NCBI RefSeq assembly: GCF_001544355.1
Contig: NZ_BCQI01000036.1
Coordinates: forward strand, 1 to 32,292
DNA: 32,292 nt
Source of the DNA: Alicyclobacillus acidiphilus NBRC 100859
GTDB lineage: Bacteria; Bacillota; Bacilli; Alicyclobacillales; Alicyclobacillaceae
Direction of reading: 5' to 3'
Positions 15,076-23,815 of this stretch are shown here, one piece after another; position 1 is the stretch's first letter; the number at the start of each line of letters is the position of its first letter. The notes beneath the pieces were generated by a model, which was given only the letters and a program-made list of their open reading frames with translations, had not been told where the DNA came from and did no database searches. The position numbers were made by a program, and so were the translations under genes.

Positions 15076-16113
15076 CTATGGTAGTCCCCACTGAACCGTC
15101 AGCGTTTGTCCCGCCAGATCTTCCATCTCGTGATTCTTGCCCCTGCGCATCAATCGACTCACGGCTTCAGACGGTGTGACCAACCCTTGCAAGACCCGCT
15201 CGATCGCGGCGGTGATCGGCATCTCGATACCGTGAACACGAGCCAGTTCGGCCGCGGCGTAGGTCGTGCCTACCCCTTCCACAGCCATGCCAATCGCCGT
15301 CAGGACGTCCGCGAGCGGCTGCCCCGTTGCGAGCAGCCGACCAGCGCGGTAGTTGCGGCTGTGTCGGCTGGTGCAGGTGACAATGAGATCGCCCACGCCG
15401 GAGAGGCCGGAAAAGGTCAACGGCGCGGCCCCGAGCGCGGCGCCAAGGCGCGTGATCTCCGCCAATCCCCTGGTCATCAAGGCGGCTTTTGTATTGTCGC
15501 CGAGACCGAGTCCGTCAATCAGGCCGACACCAAGCGCGATAATATTTTTCAGAGTTCCGCCGAGCTCTACGCCGACGAGATCCGATTGCGTGTACACGCG
15601 GAAGGCGTCATTCATAAAGGCGTCCTGGACATGTTCGGCAGTCGAGCGACTCGTGCTCGCCGCAACGACCGTAGTTGGAAGGTGCGCGACCACTTCCTCC
15701 GCGTGCGACGGGCCGGACAACACGGCCAAACGAGCGGCCAAGGCGACGTCTTGCTCCAGGATGTATTCACTGATCCGGCGATTGGCGGGTCGGACAAAAC
15801 CTTTAACGGCGTGTGTCAGGATGGCGTGCCGCGGGATTGCGGACAGCAGAGGCGCAACTTCTGGCAGAGAAGCCGACGGAACGGCCAACACCACCATGTC
15901 GCTCTCGGACATCGCCGACATGGCGTCTGACGTCGCCTGCAGTCCTTCGTGGAGACGAACGTTCGGCAGATACCGCTCGTTCGTATGATCTGTGTTGATC
16001 TCGTCAGCCACGGCCTCGCTGCGGGCCCATAGACACACGTCGTGTCCATTTTCCGCAAGGACGTTGGCGAGCGCCGTCCCCCAACTGCCTGCGCCTAAAA
16101 CCGCGGCCTTCAT
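15076..16113 (-). CDS. gpsA: NAD(P)-dependent glycerol-3-phosphate dehydrogenase
   Basis: The 345-residue protein has the NAD(P)-binding GAGSWGTALA (7-16), the catalytic-region LKNIIALGVGLIDGLGLGDN and AALMTRGLAEI stretches typical of GpsA. It reduces dihydroxyacetone phosphate to sn-glycerol-3-phosphate, the backbone for phospholipids. Its ATG overlaps the plsY stop in an ATGA junction (16110-16113) with no strong ribosome site of its own, so translation is probably coupled to plsY, which uses its product. Confidence 0.97.
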   Translation of the reverse strand: MKAAVLGAGSWGTALANVLAENGHDVCLWARSEAVADEINTDHTNERYLPNVRLHEGLQATSDAMSAMSESDMVVLAVPSASLPEVAPLLSAIPRHAILTHAVKGFVRPANRRISEYILEQDVALAARLAVLSGPSHAEEVVAHLPTTVVAASTSRSTAEHVQDAFMNDAFRVYTQSDLVGVELGGTLKNIIALGVGLIDGLGLGDNTKAALMTRGLAEITRLGAALGAAPLTFSGLSGVGDLIVTCTSRHSRNYRAGRLLATGQPLADVLTAIGMAVEGVGTTYAAAELARVHGIEMPITAAIERVLQGLVTPSEAVSRLMRRGKNHEMEDLAGQTLTVQWGLP

Positions 16114-16727
16114 GACGGATCACTCGACTTGTCGAACAGCCTTCGCTCTTGTCCGCGCAGGAGCCGTGCGACGTTCTCGCGATGCCGATAGATTGATAGT
16201 AGGGCGAGGAGAATCGCGGCCAACAACGTCCAAATGTCCCGGTGGAACCAAATGGCCAGGATAATGGGCACAAGCGAGGTCAAAATCAGAGACCCTAGCG
16301 ACACATAGCGAGTCAACGCAATGACAATCAGGCACAGGATGCCAGCCACGATGGTCACCAGCGGAACGAGCCACAAGAGTACGCCAATGGTCGTCGCGAC
16401 GCCTTTGCCGCCGCGAAAGCCGAAGAAAACGGGCCAATTGTGGCCGATCACGACGGCAACTGCCCCGAAGGCCAAGCCGAAGGACGAGTCGCCAATCATC
16501 GCGTAAAGAATCCACAAGGCCACCATCCCTTTGATGGCGTCGAGCAGCAGAACGACGATTCCCCACTTGGTTCCGATGGTTCGCAGGGTGTTTGTAGCCC
16601 CGGCGTTTCCGCTGCCTTCCTTGCGAATGTCCTTGCCGGAAACGGCGCGGACGATGATGGTGCTCGTCGAGATCGACCCGATTAGGTACGCGATCACGAC
16701 GCCGACGACAAGAATGAACACTGTCAC
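16110..16727 (-). CDS. plsY: Acyl-phosphate:glycerol-3-phosphate acyltransferase
   Basis: The 205-residue membrane protein has five or so hydrophobic segments and the three PlsY signatures: GSISTSTI with KEGSGNAGATN, GHNWPVFFGFRGGKGVAT, and the late RHRENVARLLRG. It acylates the sn-1 position of glycerol-3-phosphate using acyl phosphate, the first committed membrane step of phospholipid synthesis. The start is GTG 16727, nine bases after GGAG. It sits between der and gpsA; plsC, the next enzyme of the pathway, is about 5 kb away in the same block. Confidence 0.96.
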   Translation of the reverse strand: MTVFILVVGVVIAYLIGSISTSTIIVRAVSGKDIRKEGSGNAGATNTLRTIGTKWGIVVLLLDAIKGMVALWILYAMIGDSSFGLAFGAVAVVIGHNWPVFFGFRGGKGVATTIGVLLWLVPLVTIVAGILCLIVIALTRYVSLGSLILTSLVPIILAIWFHRDIWTLLAAILLALLSIYRHRENVARLLRGQERRLFDKSSDPS

Positions 16728-16791
16728 AATCAGTCTCTCCTATGTAGCGCGGCAACCTATCCCGCCAGACGTTCACGTTCGAAGCGTTCGT

Positions 16792-18120
16792 TCAAGTTTC
16801 CGCATCTTGGGATCGCGTCCGCATCCGGATGCGAATAGGCGTGCCTTGAAAGCCAAATGCTTCGCGCAATTGATTTTCCAAATATCGCTCGTACGAAAAA
16901 TGTGACAGTTCCGCGTCGTTCACGAAGATAATGAATGTAGGCGGACGAACGGACGCCTGCGTGCCGTAGTAGACTTTCAATTTGCGCCCCTTGCTGGAAG
17001 GCGGCGCAACGGACACCTGGGCGTCCGCCAGAACGCGGTTCAGCGCGGACGTCTGAACGCGCATCACATGATTCTCGGCGATCTCTTTGGCTAAATCGAG
17101 TATGCGCGTCACACGTTGTCCAGTCAACGCCGACACGAACAGGACCGGCGCCCACCGCATAAACGGAAAGTGGCTTCTCAGTTCTTCCTCGAAGCGGTGC
17201 GCCGTCTTGTCATCCTTTTCGACAGCGTCCCACTTGTTCACGAGAAACGCGATGGCGCACCCGGCATCAAGGGCGTAGCCAGCCACGCGTTTGTCCTGTT
17301 CAGCGATGCCTCGTTCCGCATCGATCACGACGAACGCCACATCGGTCCGCTCAATCGCTCTCAACGCCCGCAGAACGCTGTACTTTTCGATATTTTCGTA
17401 GACTTTACCCCGCCGGCGAACACCTGCGGTGTCGACCAACACGAATTTCTGACCGTCGTGGACAAACGGGGTGTCGATCGCGTCGCGCGTTGTGCCAGCC
17501 ACGTCGCTGACCATCACGCGGTTTGCACCCAACAGGCGATTGACCAAGCTCGATTTGCCGACGTTCGGACGACCGATGAACGCCACGCGAATGGCATCTT
17601 CGTCGATCTCGTCCGCGGGCAGTTTGGGCAAGGCGTCGACGACCGCGTCGAGCAGGTCGCCGGTCCCCATGCCATGCTCGGACGAGATCGGGATGGGATC
17701 GCCGAAACCGAGTTTGTAAAACTCGTACGCTGCCGCGTGGTGGCTGACGTGATCGAGCTTATTGACACCGAGAACCACTGGCTTCTTGGACTTGCGCAAA
17801 AACTCCGCCACATACTCGTCCTGAACCGCCAGACCGTTGCGGCCATCGACCAGGAAGATAATCACATCCGCTTCGTCGATGGCCAACTGGGCTTGAATGC
17901 GAATTAAATTTCCAAATTCGTCTTCCTCGTCCATTTCGATGCCGCCCGTGTCAATGAGGTGGAACCCGACTCCGTTCCATTCGGCCTTTGAGTAGATTCG
18001 ATCTCGGGTCACTCCGGGCACATCTTCGACGATGGACACCCGCTCACCAATCAATCGATTAAACAGCGTGGATTTCCCGACGTTGGCACGTCCAACAATC
18101 GCAACGACCGGCATAGACAT
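16792..18120 (-). CDS. der: Ribosome-assembly GTPase Der (EngA)
   Basis: The 442-residue protein has two tandem GTPase domains. Domain 1 shows GRANVGKST (10-18), DTGG and NKLD; domain 2 shows [13 protein letters not shown] and NKWD. A C-terminal KH-like domain follows. Der is essential for maturation of the 50S ribosomal subunit. The first P-loop has Ala where most members have Pro (GRPNVGKS), a mild departure. ATG 18120 follows GAAGGG by nine bases; a TTG at 18141 and an ATG at 18114 are alternatives. It lies 29 bases downstream of the DUF512 gene. Confidence 0.97.
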   Translation of the reverse strand: MSMPVVAIVGRANVGKSTLFNRLIGERVSIVEDVPGVTRDRIYSKAEWNGVGFHLIDTGGIEMDEEDEFGNLIRIQAQLAIDEADVIIFLVDGRNGLAVQDEYVAEFLRKSKKPVVLGVNKLDHVSHHAAAYEFYKLGFGDPIPISSEHGMGTGDLLDAVVDALPKLPADEIDEDAIRVAFIGRPNVGKSSLVNRLLGANRVMVSDVAGTTRDAIDTPFVHDGQKFVLVDTAGVRRRGKVYENIEKYSVLRALRAIERTDVAFVVIDAERGIAEQDKRVAGYALDAGCAIAFLVNKWDAVEKDDKTAHRFEEELRSHFPFMRWAPVLFVSALTGQRVTRILDLAKEIAENHVMRVQTSALNRVLADAQVSVAPPSSKGRKLKVYYGTQASVRPPTFIIFVNDAELSHFSYERYLENQLREAFGFQGTPIRIRMRTRSQDAET

Positions 18121-18149
18121 AGCAATATTCCCTTCCGACAACCGTGATC

Positions 18150-19520
18150 TTAATCGAGGCCAACAGCGTTCTTCAGCGTCGCTTCGTATCGGCGACGCGG
18201 CGGCAAACTCTGGGTGTAGCCCAAGGTGCCGTACAACAATCCCATGCCCGTGGCAGGTACGACTGTCACCTTGACATCCAACGCCTTCTGGATGTCCTCG
18301 ACCCGATAGTCGTCGAGGCAGATATCTTCATCATCCTTCAGCATGATATCTGGCAGCAACAAGGTATCCAGATGGGCCACTTTGCCCGCCAGTTGACTCG
18401 TAATATCCGTACCAGTCAACAGACCGGCGACAGATACATTGTTCCCGTAAAAATGATTGACTATCGGGAAGACCTCGTAGTGCAGGCCATGAACGTCATC
18501 CAGTCGCCTGAGCGAATTTCGAATCGTCTGTTCGGCCGATACGCTGGTGATGATTCCGACCTTGCGGCGAGATGTCTGAAGCTGTTTCGGGGCCTTCGGA
18601 AAGGCCTCGTCGATCTCGTCGAGGAATGTGCGAATCACGCCGACGCCGTTCTCAATCTGGGAAAAGTCGTCATAGTAATCGGAACTCGGCACAGTCAATC
18701 CGGCCATGACATAGAACTCATCCGCCGCATGCACGAAGGACGTCCGCAGTTTCGGCCGCAGGAACTCGTGCCAAGCATGCACCTGTTCGACCACGCGCTT
18801 TGCCTCTTCTGGCGTGCAGCCCCGCAATTTGTGCAGCCCGCGGCGGTGTTTGGTGAGGCCGACGGGCACGACGGAAAGCGTCTTGACGGCTGGATAGAAC
18901 GGGTATAGATCCCGAATGGTTCGATCCAACTCGTCTCCGTCGTTCCACTCCGGACAGAGGACGATCTGCGTGTTCATCTCGATGCCATGCTCTGCGAGAT
19001 AGGCAATCTGGTTGAGAATTTCGCCCGACTTCTTGTTCGCCAACATCCGCACGCGCAACTGCGGATTGGTCGTGTGCACCGAGATGTTCAACGGCGACAT
19101 CTTGAGGCGAACGATTCGTTCGAGTTCGCCCTCTTTCAAGTTGGTCAACGTGACAAAATTGCCGTGCAGAAACGACAGGCGATAATCGTCGTCGCGTACG
19201 TTGAGCGTCTTTCTCATCTGTCCAGGGATTTGGTCGACAAAGCAAAAAATGCATTTATTATGACACAAATGAACCTTGTCGACCGTCGGGTGCTCCCATT
19301 CGACGCCAAGGCCTTCGTCGTAGTCTTTTTCTACTTCGAGTTCCCACAGTTCGCCGTTTTGACGACGAAGCTCGATGTTGATCAATTCGTCGGCGAGGGC
19401 AAACTGCACGTCTACAATGTCCTTGATATCGATTCCATTGATCTTGAGAATTTCGTCGCCAGGAACCAATTCCAGTTCTTCGGCCAAAGAGCCAGGCTTC
19501 ACTTCTTTGATGATCGGCAA
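18150..19520 (-). CDS. DUF512 protein with PDZ and radical-SAM-like Cys motif
   Basis: The 456-residue protein begins with a PDZ-like domain (about 1-70, [21 protein letters not shown]), then has CHNKCIFCF with Cys86, Cys90 and Cys93 in the CxxxCxxC spacing of radical SAM [4Fe-4S] enzymes, followed by a barrel-like region and the C-terminal DUF512 domain ([16 protein letters not shown]). This family is widespread in Firmicutes next to der, and its reaction is unknown. The start is TTG 19520 with a consensus AAGGAGG eight bases upstream. Its placement before der hints at a link with ribosome or membrane biogenesis, but this is only association. Confidence 0.9.
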   Translation of the reverse strand: MPIIKEVKPGSLAEELELVPGDEILKINGIDIKDIVDVQFALADELINIELRRQNGELWELEVEKDYDEGLGVEWEHPTVDKVHLCHNKCIFCFVDQIPGQMRKTLNVRDDDYRLSFLHGNFVTLTNLKEGELERIVRLKMSPLNISVHTTNPQLRVRMLANKKSGEILNQIAYLAEHGIEMNTQIVLCPEWNDGDELDRTIRDLYPFYPAVKTLSVVPVGLTKHRRGLHKLRGCTPEEAKRVVEQVHAWHEFLRPKLRTSFVHAADEFYVMAGLTVPSSDYYDDFSQIENGVGVIRTFLDEIDEAFPKAPKQLQTSRRKVGIITSVSAEQTIRNSLRRLDDVHGLHYEVFPIVNHFYGNNVSVAGLLTGTDITSQLAGKVAHLDTLLLPDIMLKDDEDICLDDYRVEDIQKALDVKVTVVPATGMGLLYGTLGYTQSLPPRRRYEATLKNAVGLD

Positions 19521-19588
19521 GTTTGCACCTCCTTAGACCGCTTTACGTACAACTTTACATTATGCAATATAGGCAAAGTATCGTCAAA

Positions 19589-20155
19589 TCAGCCGTCGGA
19601 ACGCGTGATGCCGTCGCTCATCGGACGGCTTGCGGCAAACTGTCGAATCGACAGCAGACAAGAAAGGCCGAGCTCGACCAGCCAGAACGTGATCGAGCCA
19701 TCCGTGGGAAGCTGATCGGTCAGCCATGAACCTGTGAACTGGACGAGAAAGACGGCAGACCAAAGAAAGAGCGTCTGAGGAATCCTTTCCGCCAACATCG
19801 CTACACTCAACAGCAGAAAGATGGATTCCAACAGTGTAAATGGCAGATGAAACGGGTGGAATAAGGACATGCGCCGCTCAAATTGCCAATCGAGAAGCAG
19901 GAGAATCAACACGGCGCCGACGGCTCTGCACAATCGTTTGGCTCCTGTGGGATACCCATGCAACAGGTGAATCACCGCCGCAAAGCCAGCAGGCAGCGAT
20001 AGGGCCCAACTCGGTGTGACGCCATGCAGGACGGACAACATGCATAGGTAGGCTGCACAGGCGATGCGGTAGCATACAGATGTTCGGCGTGAAGAGCTGG
20101 GCGGCCAGAGAAATAATGCGGTCACGCATGGCAAGAGCCAGATGGAAACCAACAC
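19589..20155 (-). CDS. yphA: YphA-like multi-pass membrane protein
   Basis: The product (188 residues from GTG 20155) has about six hydrophobic segments and few conserved polar residues. It occupies the position of yphA, between the S1-repeat gene and der, and has a similar size and hydrophobicity; I identify it by context more than by sequence. The frame extends to a GTG at 20197, but the best ribosome site AAAGGAG lies five bases before GTG 20155 and eight before TTG 20152, either of which could be the start. That site sits in the 3' arm of a 9-bp hairpin. A promoter-like pair lies just upstream. Function is unknown. Confidence 0.6.
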   Translation of the reverse strand: MLVSIWLLPCVTALFLWPPSSSRRTSVCYRIACAAYLCMLSVLHGVTPSWALSLPAGFAAVIHLLHGYPTGAKRLCRAVGAVLILLLLDWQFERRMSLFHPFHLPFTLLESIFLLLSVAMLAERIPQTLFLWSAVFLVQFTGSWLTDQLPTDGSITFWLVELGLSCLLSIRQFAASRPMSDGITRSDG

Positions 20156-20187
20156 GCATACTCCTTTCCAATCTATGGGGAGTATGC
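20156..20187 (-). promoter_or_regulatory. Leader hairpin covering the yphA ribosome site
   Basis: In the minus-strand RNA, GCATACTCC (20187-20179) pairs perfectly with GGAGTATGC (20164-20156). A 3-bp inner stem (CCA/TGG) closes a five-base loop, leaving an AAA bulge. The GGAG of the ribosome site is in the 3' arm and the likely start codons follow at once. Seen in sequence; a regulatory role is inferred. Confidence 0.5.
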
Positions 20188-20200
20188 GATGTGACACGCA

Positions 20201-20229
20201 AATCTATCCATCCATGGATCCTGACGCAA
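20201..20229 (-). promoter_or_regulatory. Candidate sigma-A promoter of yphA
   Basis: On the minus strand TTGCGT (20224-20229) and TAGATT (20201-20206) are separated by exactly 17 bases. Transcription would begin near 20194, about seven bases before the leader hairpin. Confidence 0.45.
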
Positions 20230-20263
20230 TGGGGCAATCCGCACAGAACGAACGCACCCGTGC

Positions 20264-20291
20264 AAAAAAGGCTGCTCGCATAGGAGCAGCC
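20264..20291 (-). terminator. Intrinsic terminator after the S1-repeat gene
   Basis: A perfect 8-bp stem, GGCTGCTC (20270-20277) with GAGCAGCC (20284-20291), has a 6-base loop and is followed on the minus strand by six Ts (20269-20264). A textbook intrinsic terminator. Confidence 0.9.
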
Positions 20292-20320
20292 CTCTTGAAC
20301 CGGATGGATTTATCGCGATT

Positions 20321-21496
20321 TTATTTGAACAAGTCGCCGAATAGATCGCCAAGCGTTGCGCCGGTTCCATTCGAGCTGTTGTCTTCGACACGCTCCACTG
20401 GACGGCGTTGCTCGCGACGACGGTTGTTGCCGCCGGCATTTTCGCGCGGCGCTGCATTCGGTTCCCGCATCGACAAGGAGATGCGGCGGCGCTCCGGCTC
20501 AACGCTCAGCACGCGAACGGTAACCTCTTGGCCCGGTTCGAGAACGTCCGACGCGTGTGCGACGTGATCGTTAGAAATTTGGGACACATGAACGAGACCT
20601 TCGAGACCAGGTTGAAGTTCAACAAACGCGCCAAAGTCCACCACGCGCTTCACGACGCCTTGAACCACATCGCCAGGGTGATAGTCGTTCGCGTGCGCTT
20701 CCCACGGTTCCGGCAACGCCGCTTTGATAGAAAGCGAGATGCGGCCCGCGTCGGGATCGACACGCAGTACGCGAACCTTCACGCGATCCCCCTCGTTGAC
20801 GACTTCAGAAGGATGGTTGACGTGCGTAAACGACAGTTCCGAAATGTGGACCAGTCCATCGGCGCCGCCGACATCCACGAATGCGCCAAAATCGGTCAAA
20901 CGTTGGACGGTACCTTCAATCACGTCGCCAACGTGCAGGTTGGACATCAATGCCTTGGCCTGCTCCTCCCCTTCGACTTCAAGAACGGCTTTGCGCGACA
21001 GAATCAACTTGTTTTTCTCCGGATCCACTTCAACGACTTTCACGCGCAATGTCTTGCCTTTAAACTCGCTCAAATCCTCGACAAAGCGCCGATCCACCAA
21101 TGAAGCCGGAATAAATGCTCGTACACCTACGTCAGCGACCAGTCCGCCTTTGACCACGTCGCGGATTTCCACTTCGATGGGTTCACCGCTCTCCAACAGA
21201 TCCTTCATGCGGTCCCACGCTGCGGTTTGTTCCACGCGGCGCTTGGACAGGGTGACCTGCCCGGATTCCATGTCGATTTTCAGCACAACAGCGCTGACTT
21301 GTTCCCCGACCTGAACGATTTCCGTCGGATTCACTCCAGGTACCGCGGACAATTCTTGCGGCGCAATATGGCCTTCGAATCCATGTGACAGTGCAACTGT
21401 AACCCCATTATCGTCGACGGCGGTCACCTCGCCGGACACCACGTCACCCTCGTGTACTTCTTGTTCTGTAAGCATTTCACGCAAATCCTCAGACAT
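20321..21496 (-). CDS. ypfD: S1-repeat RNA-binding protein (YpfD / ribosomal S1 homologue)
   Basis: The 391-residue protein has four S1/OB-fold RNA-binding repeats at about 16-87, 104-169, 188-258 and 274-344; the last two carry the strong pattern GTVQRLTDFGAFVDVGG...GLVHISE. A basic, Asn/Arg-rich tail (350-375) precedes an acidic end ending DLFGDLFK. It corresponds to the short S1 homologue of low-GC Gram-positives, which lacks two repeats of the Gram-negative protein and is not clearly required for translation initiation. The frame opens at 21613, but ATG 21496 follows AGGAGG by eight bases. It is the third gene after cmk and plsC, with a long 378-base gap before it and a strong terminator after it. 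Confidence 0.93.
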   Translation of the reverse strand: MSEDLREMLTEQEVHEGDVVSGEVTAVDDNGVTVALSHGFEGHIAPQELSAVPGVNPTEIVQVGEQVSAVVLKIDMESGQVTLSKRRVEQTAAWDRMKDLLESGEPIEVEIRDVVKGGLVADVGVRAFIPASLVDRRFVEDLSEFKGKTLRVKVVEVDPEKNKLILSRKAVLEVEGEEQAKALMSNLHVGDVIEGTVQRLTDFGAFVDVGGADGLVHISELSFTHVNHPSEVVNEGDRVKVRVLRVDPDAGRISLSIKAALPEPWEAHANDYHPGDVVQGVVKRVVDFGAFVELQPGLEGLVHVSQISNDHVAHASDVLEPGQEVTVRVLSVEPERRRISLSMREPNAAPRENAGGNNRRREQRRPVERVEDNSSNGTGATLGDLFGDLFK

Positions 21497-21874
21497 GCTT
21501 GTTGCCTCCTGTTCCCTCGTCAGTTGTATGGTGGTAACGCTCGACAGGAGTCGGCGTTCATTCGTGTTCGGCAGCACCTGGGCAAGACGGCCATTCCATC
21601 GAACGACATGCATTTAGAATGCCAAAAACGCACTCAGGAAAAACCGTTCGTCGAGACAAAATTTCCTATTCTAAACGTCCCGGAATCCACCGCCTAGGAC
21701 GGCAGATGCAAATTTGATGCCGACGCGAGACTGCCACTCCTCGAACGGAAGCGGTTTTCTCTGGTTCAAACAGGTAATGAACCACACGAATCTGACCAAT
21801 ACTACTTTACCATAGACCACTGAGTATTGGAAAATCGATCATGAATCGCGGTGGTATTCTATGTAGTGCAGGAA
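21497..21874 (-). other. 378-base gap between plsC and ypfD
   Basis: No gene is supported here. On the minus strand the plsC stop is followed by an 8-bp inverted repeat with a long loop (21844-21851 with 21883-21890), then a second 8-bp repeat CCAATACT (21796-21803) and AGTATTGG (21823-21830) with a 19-base spacer. A TAGAAT element about 170 bases before ypfD could be a -10, but its -35 is poor. The length suggests ypfD has its own promoter. Confidence 0.4.
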
Positions 21875-22471
21875 TCACCCCGCCGCGATTAAATTCCGCA
21901 GCGACGCTGCCAATCGGTCCAACCCGTCTTCAGACGAAAACTCTTCAGGCGCTATCGGACTGCCAAATTTCACTGTCAGTGAGCCAAACATTCGATAGCG
22001 GCCGACAATGGCGGTGGGTACCACCAAACCGCCAGATTTCTTGGCGATGGAGAGAATACCTGGCATTAACTCGCCAAGTTCACCTGTGCGCGATCGATGC
22101 CCTTCCGGAAACATCACCAGACAACCGCCGGTCTGTACAATGTCAATCGCTGTTCGGATGGCTTGTCTGTCGATTTTACCTCGATGAATTGGGAACCCGC
22201 CGAGACTGGAGAAAAGTTTTGCGATAGGTCTCAGCGAGAAAAGCTCCGCCTTGCCCATAAACCGAATATAGCGAGGGACAACGATGCCGATGAGCGGCGG
22301 ATCGAAGTTGCTCAGGTGGTTTGAGGCCAGAATGACGCCGCCGCGGCGCGGCACGTTCTCAAGGCCCTCCACCCGAATACGGTAGAACAGGCGAAAGTAC
22401 GACGAAACGACGGTGTGCGCCAGCCGATAAATCCATGTATTAGGTCGATCGTGGCTCAGGTTATCTGACAT
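21875..22471 (-). CDS. plsC: 1-acyl-sn-glycerol-3-phosphate acyltransferase
   Basis: The 198-residue protein has the acyltransferase motif NHLSNFD (HX4D, His52 and Asp57) and the second block FPEGHRS (Glu123), where EGTRS is most common. It adds the second acyl chain to lysophosphatidic acid to give phosphatidic acid at the membrane. The frame opens at 22624, but ATG 22471 starts the family domain and overlaps the cmk end by 11 bases, so the two are translationally coupled. The Thr-to-His change in EGTRS occurs in some members and need not impair activity. Confidence 0.93.
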   Translation of the reverse strand: MSDNLSHDRPNTWIYRLAHTVVSSYFRLFYRIRVEGLENVPRRGGVILASNHLSNFDPPLIGIVVPRYIRFMGKAELFSLRPIAKLFSSLGGFPIHRGKIDRQAIRTAIDIVQTGGCLVMFPEGHRSRTGELGELMPGILSIAKKSGGLVVPTAIVGRYRMFGSLTVKFGSPIAPEEFSSEDGLDRLAASLRNLIAAG

Positions 22472-23135
22472 GTGCAGCCACCAGTTGAAGAATTTGATCC
22501 ACAATCTGCTCCACAGTCTTGTTCGTAGAATCGATGCGAACAGCGTCTTCAGCCTGACGCAACGGCGCGATTTCACGTTCACTGTCTCGCCGATCACGCT
22601 CGATGACACTTTGCACAATCTCATCCAACGGAACGTGGAATCCTTGTTGGAGAAACTCCGACTGCCGACGTCTTGCTCGTTCCTCTGGTTGCGCGGTCAA
22701 AAAGACCTTCACGGCCGCATTCGGCAGCACGACGGTGCCAATGTCTCGACCGTCCATGACGACGGAATAACGCTTCGCAAAGGCTCGCTGCCATTCAGTC
22801 AACCTGTCGCGAACCGCGCCGTGCGCCGCCACCGCCGAAACCAACGAGCTGACATCGGGATCGCGCAAGTGATCGGTCACGTCCGATCCGTCGACAAACA
22901 CGCGCAGTCCACCGTCACTGCCCTCTTCAAATTCGATCTCGTGCTGTTGAAGAATCGCTTCGACTTCCTGGGCGTCTTCCGGATCGACACCGCTCCGAGC
23001 GCACAAAAACGCGATGGCTCGGTACATCGCGCCTGTATCGACGTACATCCAATTCAAGCGCTTTGCGACCATCCTCGCCACGGTGCTCTTCCCGGCGCCA
23101 GCGGGCCCATCAATCGCGATGCTCACTGGCATCAT
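22461..23135 (-). CDS. cmk: Cytidylate kinase
   Basis: The 224-residue protein has the P-loop GPAGAGKST (10-18), YVDTGAMYRA, the long NMP-binding insert and DGRDIGTVV, all typical of Cmk. It phosphorylates CMP and dCMP to the diphosphates. The frame opens at 23225, but ATG 23135 follows AAGGGG by eight bases and gives the canonical MMPVSIAIDG start. Its stop lies inside the start of plsC, as expected for this block. Confidence 0.96.
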   Translation of the reverse strand: MMPVSIAIDGPAGAGKSTVARMVAKRLNWMYVDTGAMYRAIAFLCARSGVDPEDAQEVEAILQQHEIEFEEGSDGGLRVFVDGSDVTDHLRDPDVSSLVSAVAAHGAVRDRLTEWQRAFAKRYSVVMDGRDIGTVVLPNAAVKVFLTAQPEERARRRQSEFLQQGFHVPLDEIVQSVIERDRRDSEREIAPLRQAEDAVRIDSTNKTVEQIVDQILQLVAAHVR

Positions 23136-23285
23136 GTTGCCATCCCCTTCATTCTGGAACCACACAAAAAAGTAGCGCTCTCGGCCCCACCTTAGGCTCT
23201 TGAATGTATTGTAGTACCTATTCACCTCGACTGTATCACAGGCGGCAACGGTTGTTCAATCGGATCGTTGCAGATGCCGACAGGG

Positions 23286-23771
23286 TCACATGAATTCCGT
23301 TTTTCCAAGCGACGCGGTCGCGACTCCGTTACCCAGCCAGGCCGTCTGGCCGGACGCTGGCAGAAGCAGGTTCTGGTTATCGTTGGTGACATAGATGGCA
23401 ACCTGGGGACCGTTTGGCGTTGTGTCGCGAAACGTGATCGTATCGCCGTTGTGAAGCAGCACACCCATTTGGTTTGTGGTAAATGTGCCTAACGACACGC
23501 CGTTTCGGTAAACGACGATATGCGAAGCTTGATCCGGCGAATCGAGCGTCAGCGTGATGGCGCCGGAAACATTTTGCAAAGACGGTGGTTGGGCGCTGGC
23601 TTGTACTGCCACAAAACGACCCTCAGCCCGATCCATCGCGGCTCGCACCGACGGAACCACGCCTAAAGCTTGAACCAGTACGAGTATACACACAACTGCA
23701 AACGCAATTGGAACCATCCATCCATCAAACCACTCGACCAATCTGTGTCGTTCAGGTGTTTTGCCAGCCAT
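23286..23771 (-). CDS. Unknown single-span membrane protein (161 aa)
   Basis: I do not recognise a family. A 16-residue polar N-terminus is followed by a hydrophobic segment (about 17-40), after which a roughly 120-residue domain should lie outside the membrane. That domain is rich in short beta-like stretches (AITLTLDSPDQASHIVVYRNGVSLG, VAIYVTN) with repeated Gly/Asn turns, like a small beta-sandwich, and it has no cysteines. ATG 23771 follows GGAGGG by six bases. It lies 44 bases downstream of motI and about 150 upstream of cmk, where B. subtilis has the short ypfB, but it is three times longer and I see no likeness. Its position after a c-di-GMP receptor is the only functional hint. Confidence 0.7.
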   Translation of the reverse strand: MAGKTPERHRLVEWFDGWMVPIAFAVVCILVLVQALGVVPSVRAAMDRAEGRFVAVQASAQPPSLQNVSGAITLTLDSPDQASHIVVYRNGVSLGTFTTNQMGVLLHNGDTITFRDTTPNGPQVAIYVTNDNQNLLLPASGQTAWLGNGVATASLGKTEFM

Positions 23772-23815
23772 GGACATCCCTCCATGGCTAACGTATGCAT
23801 GGACATGATATCTAT

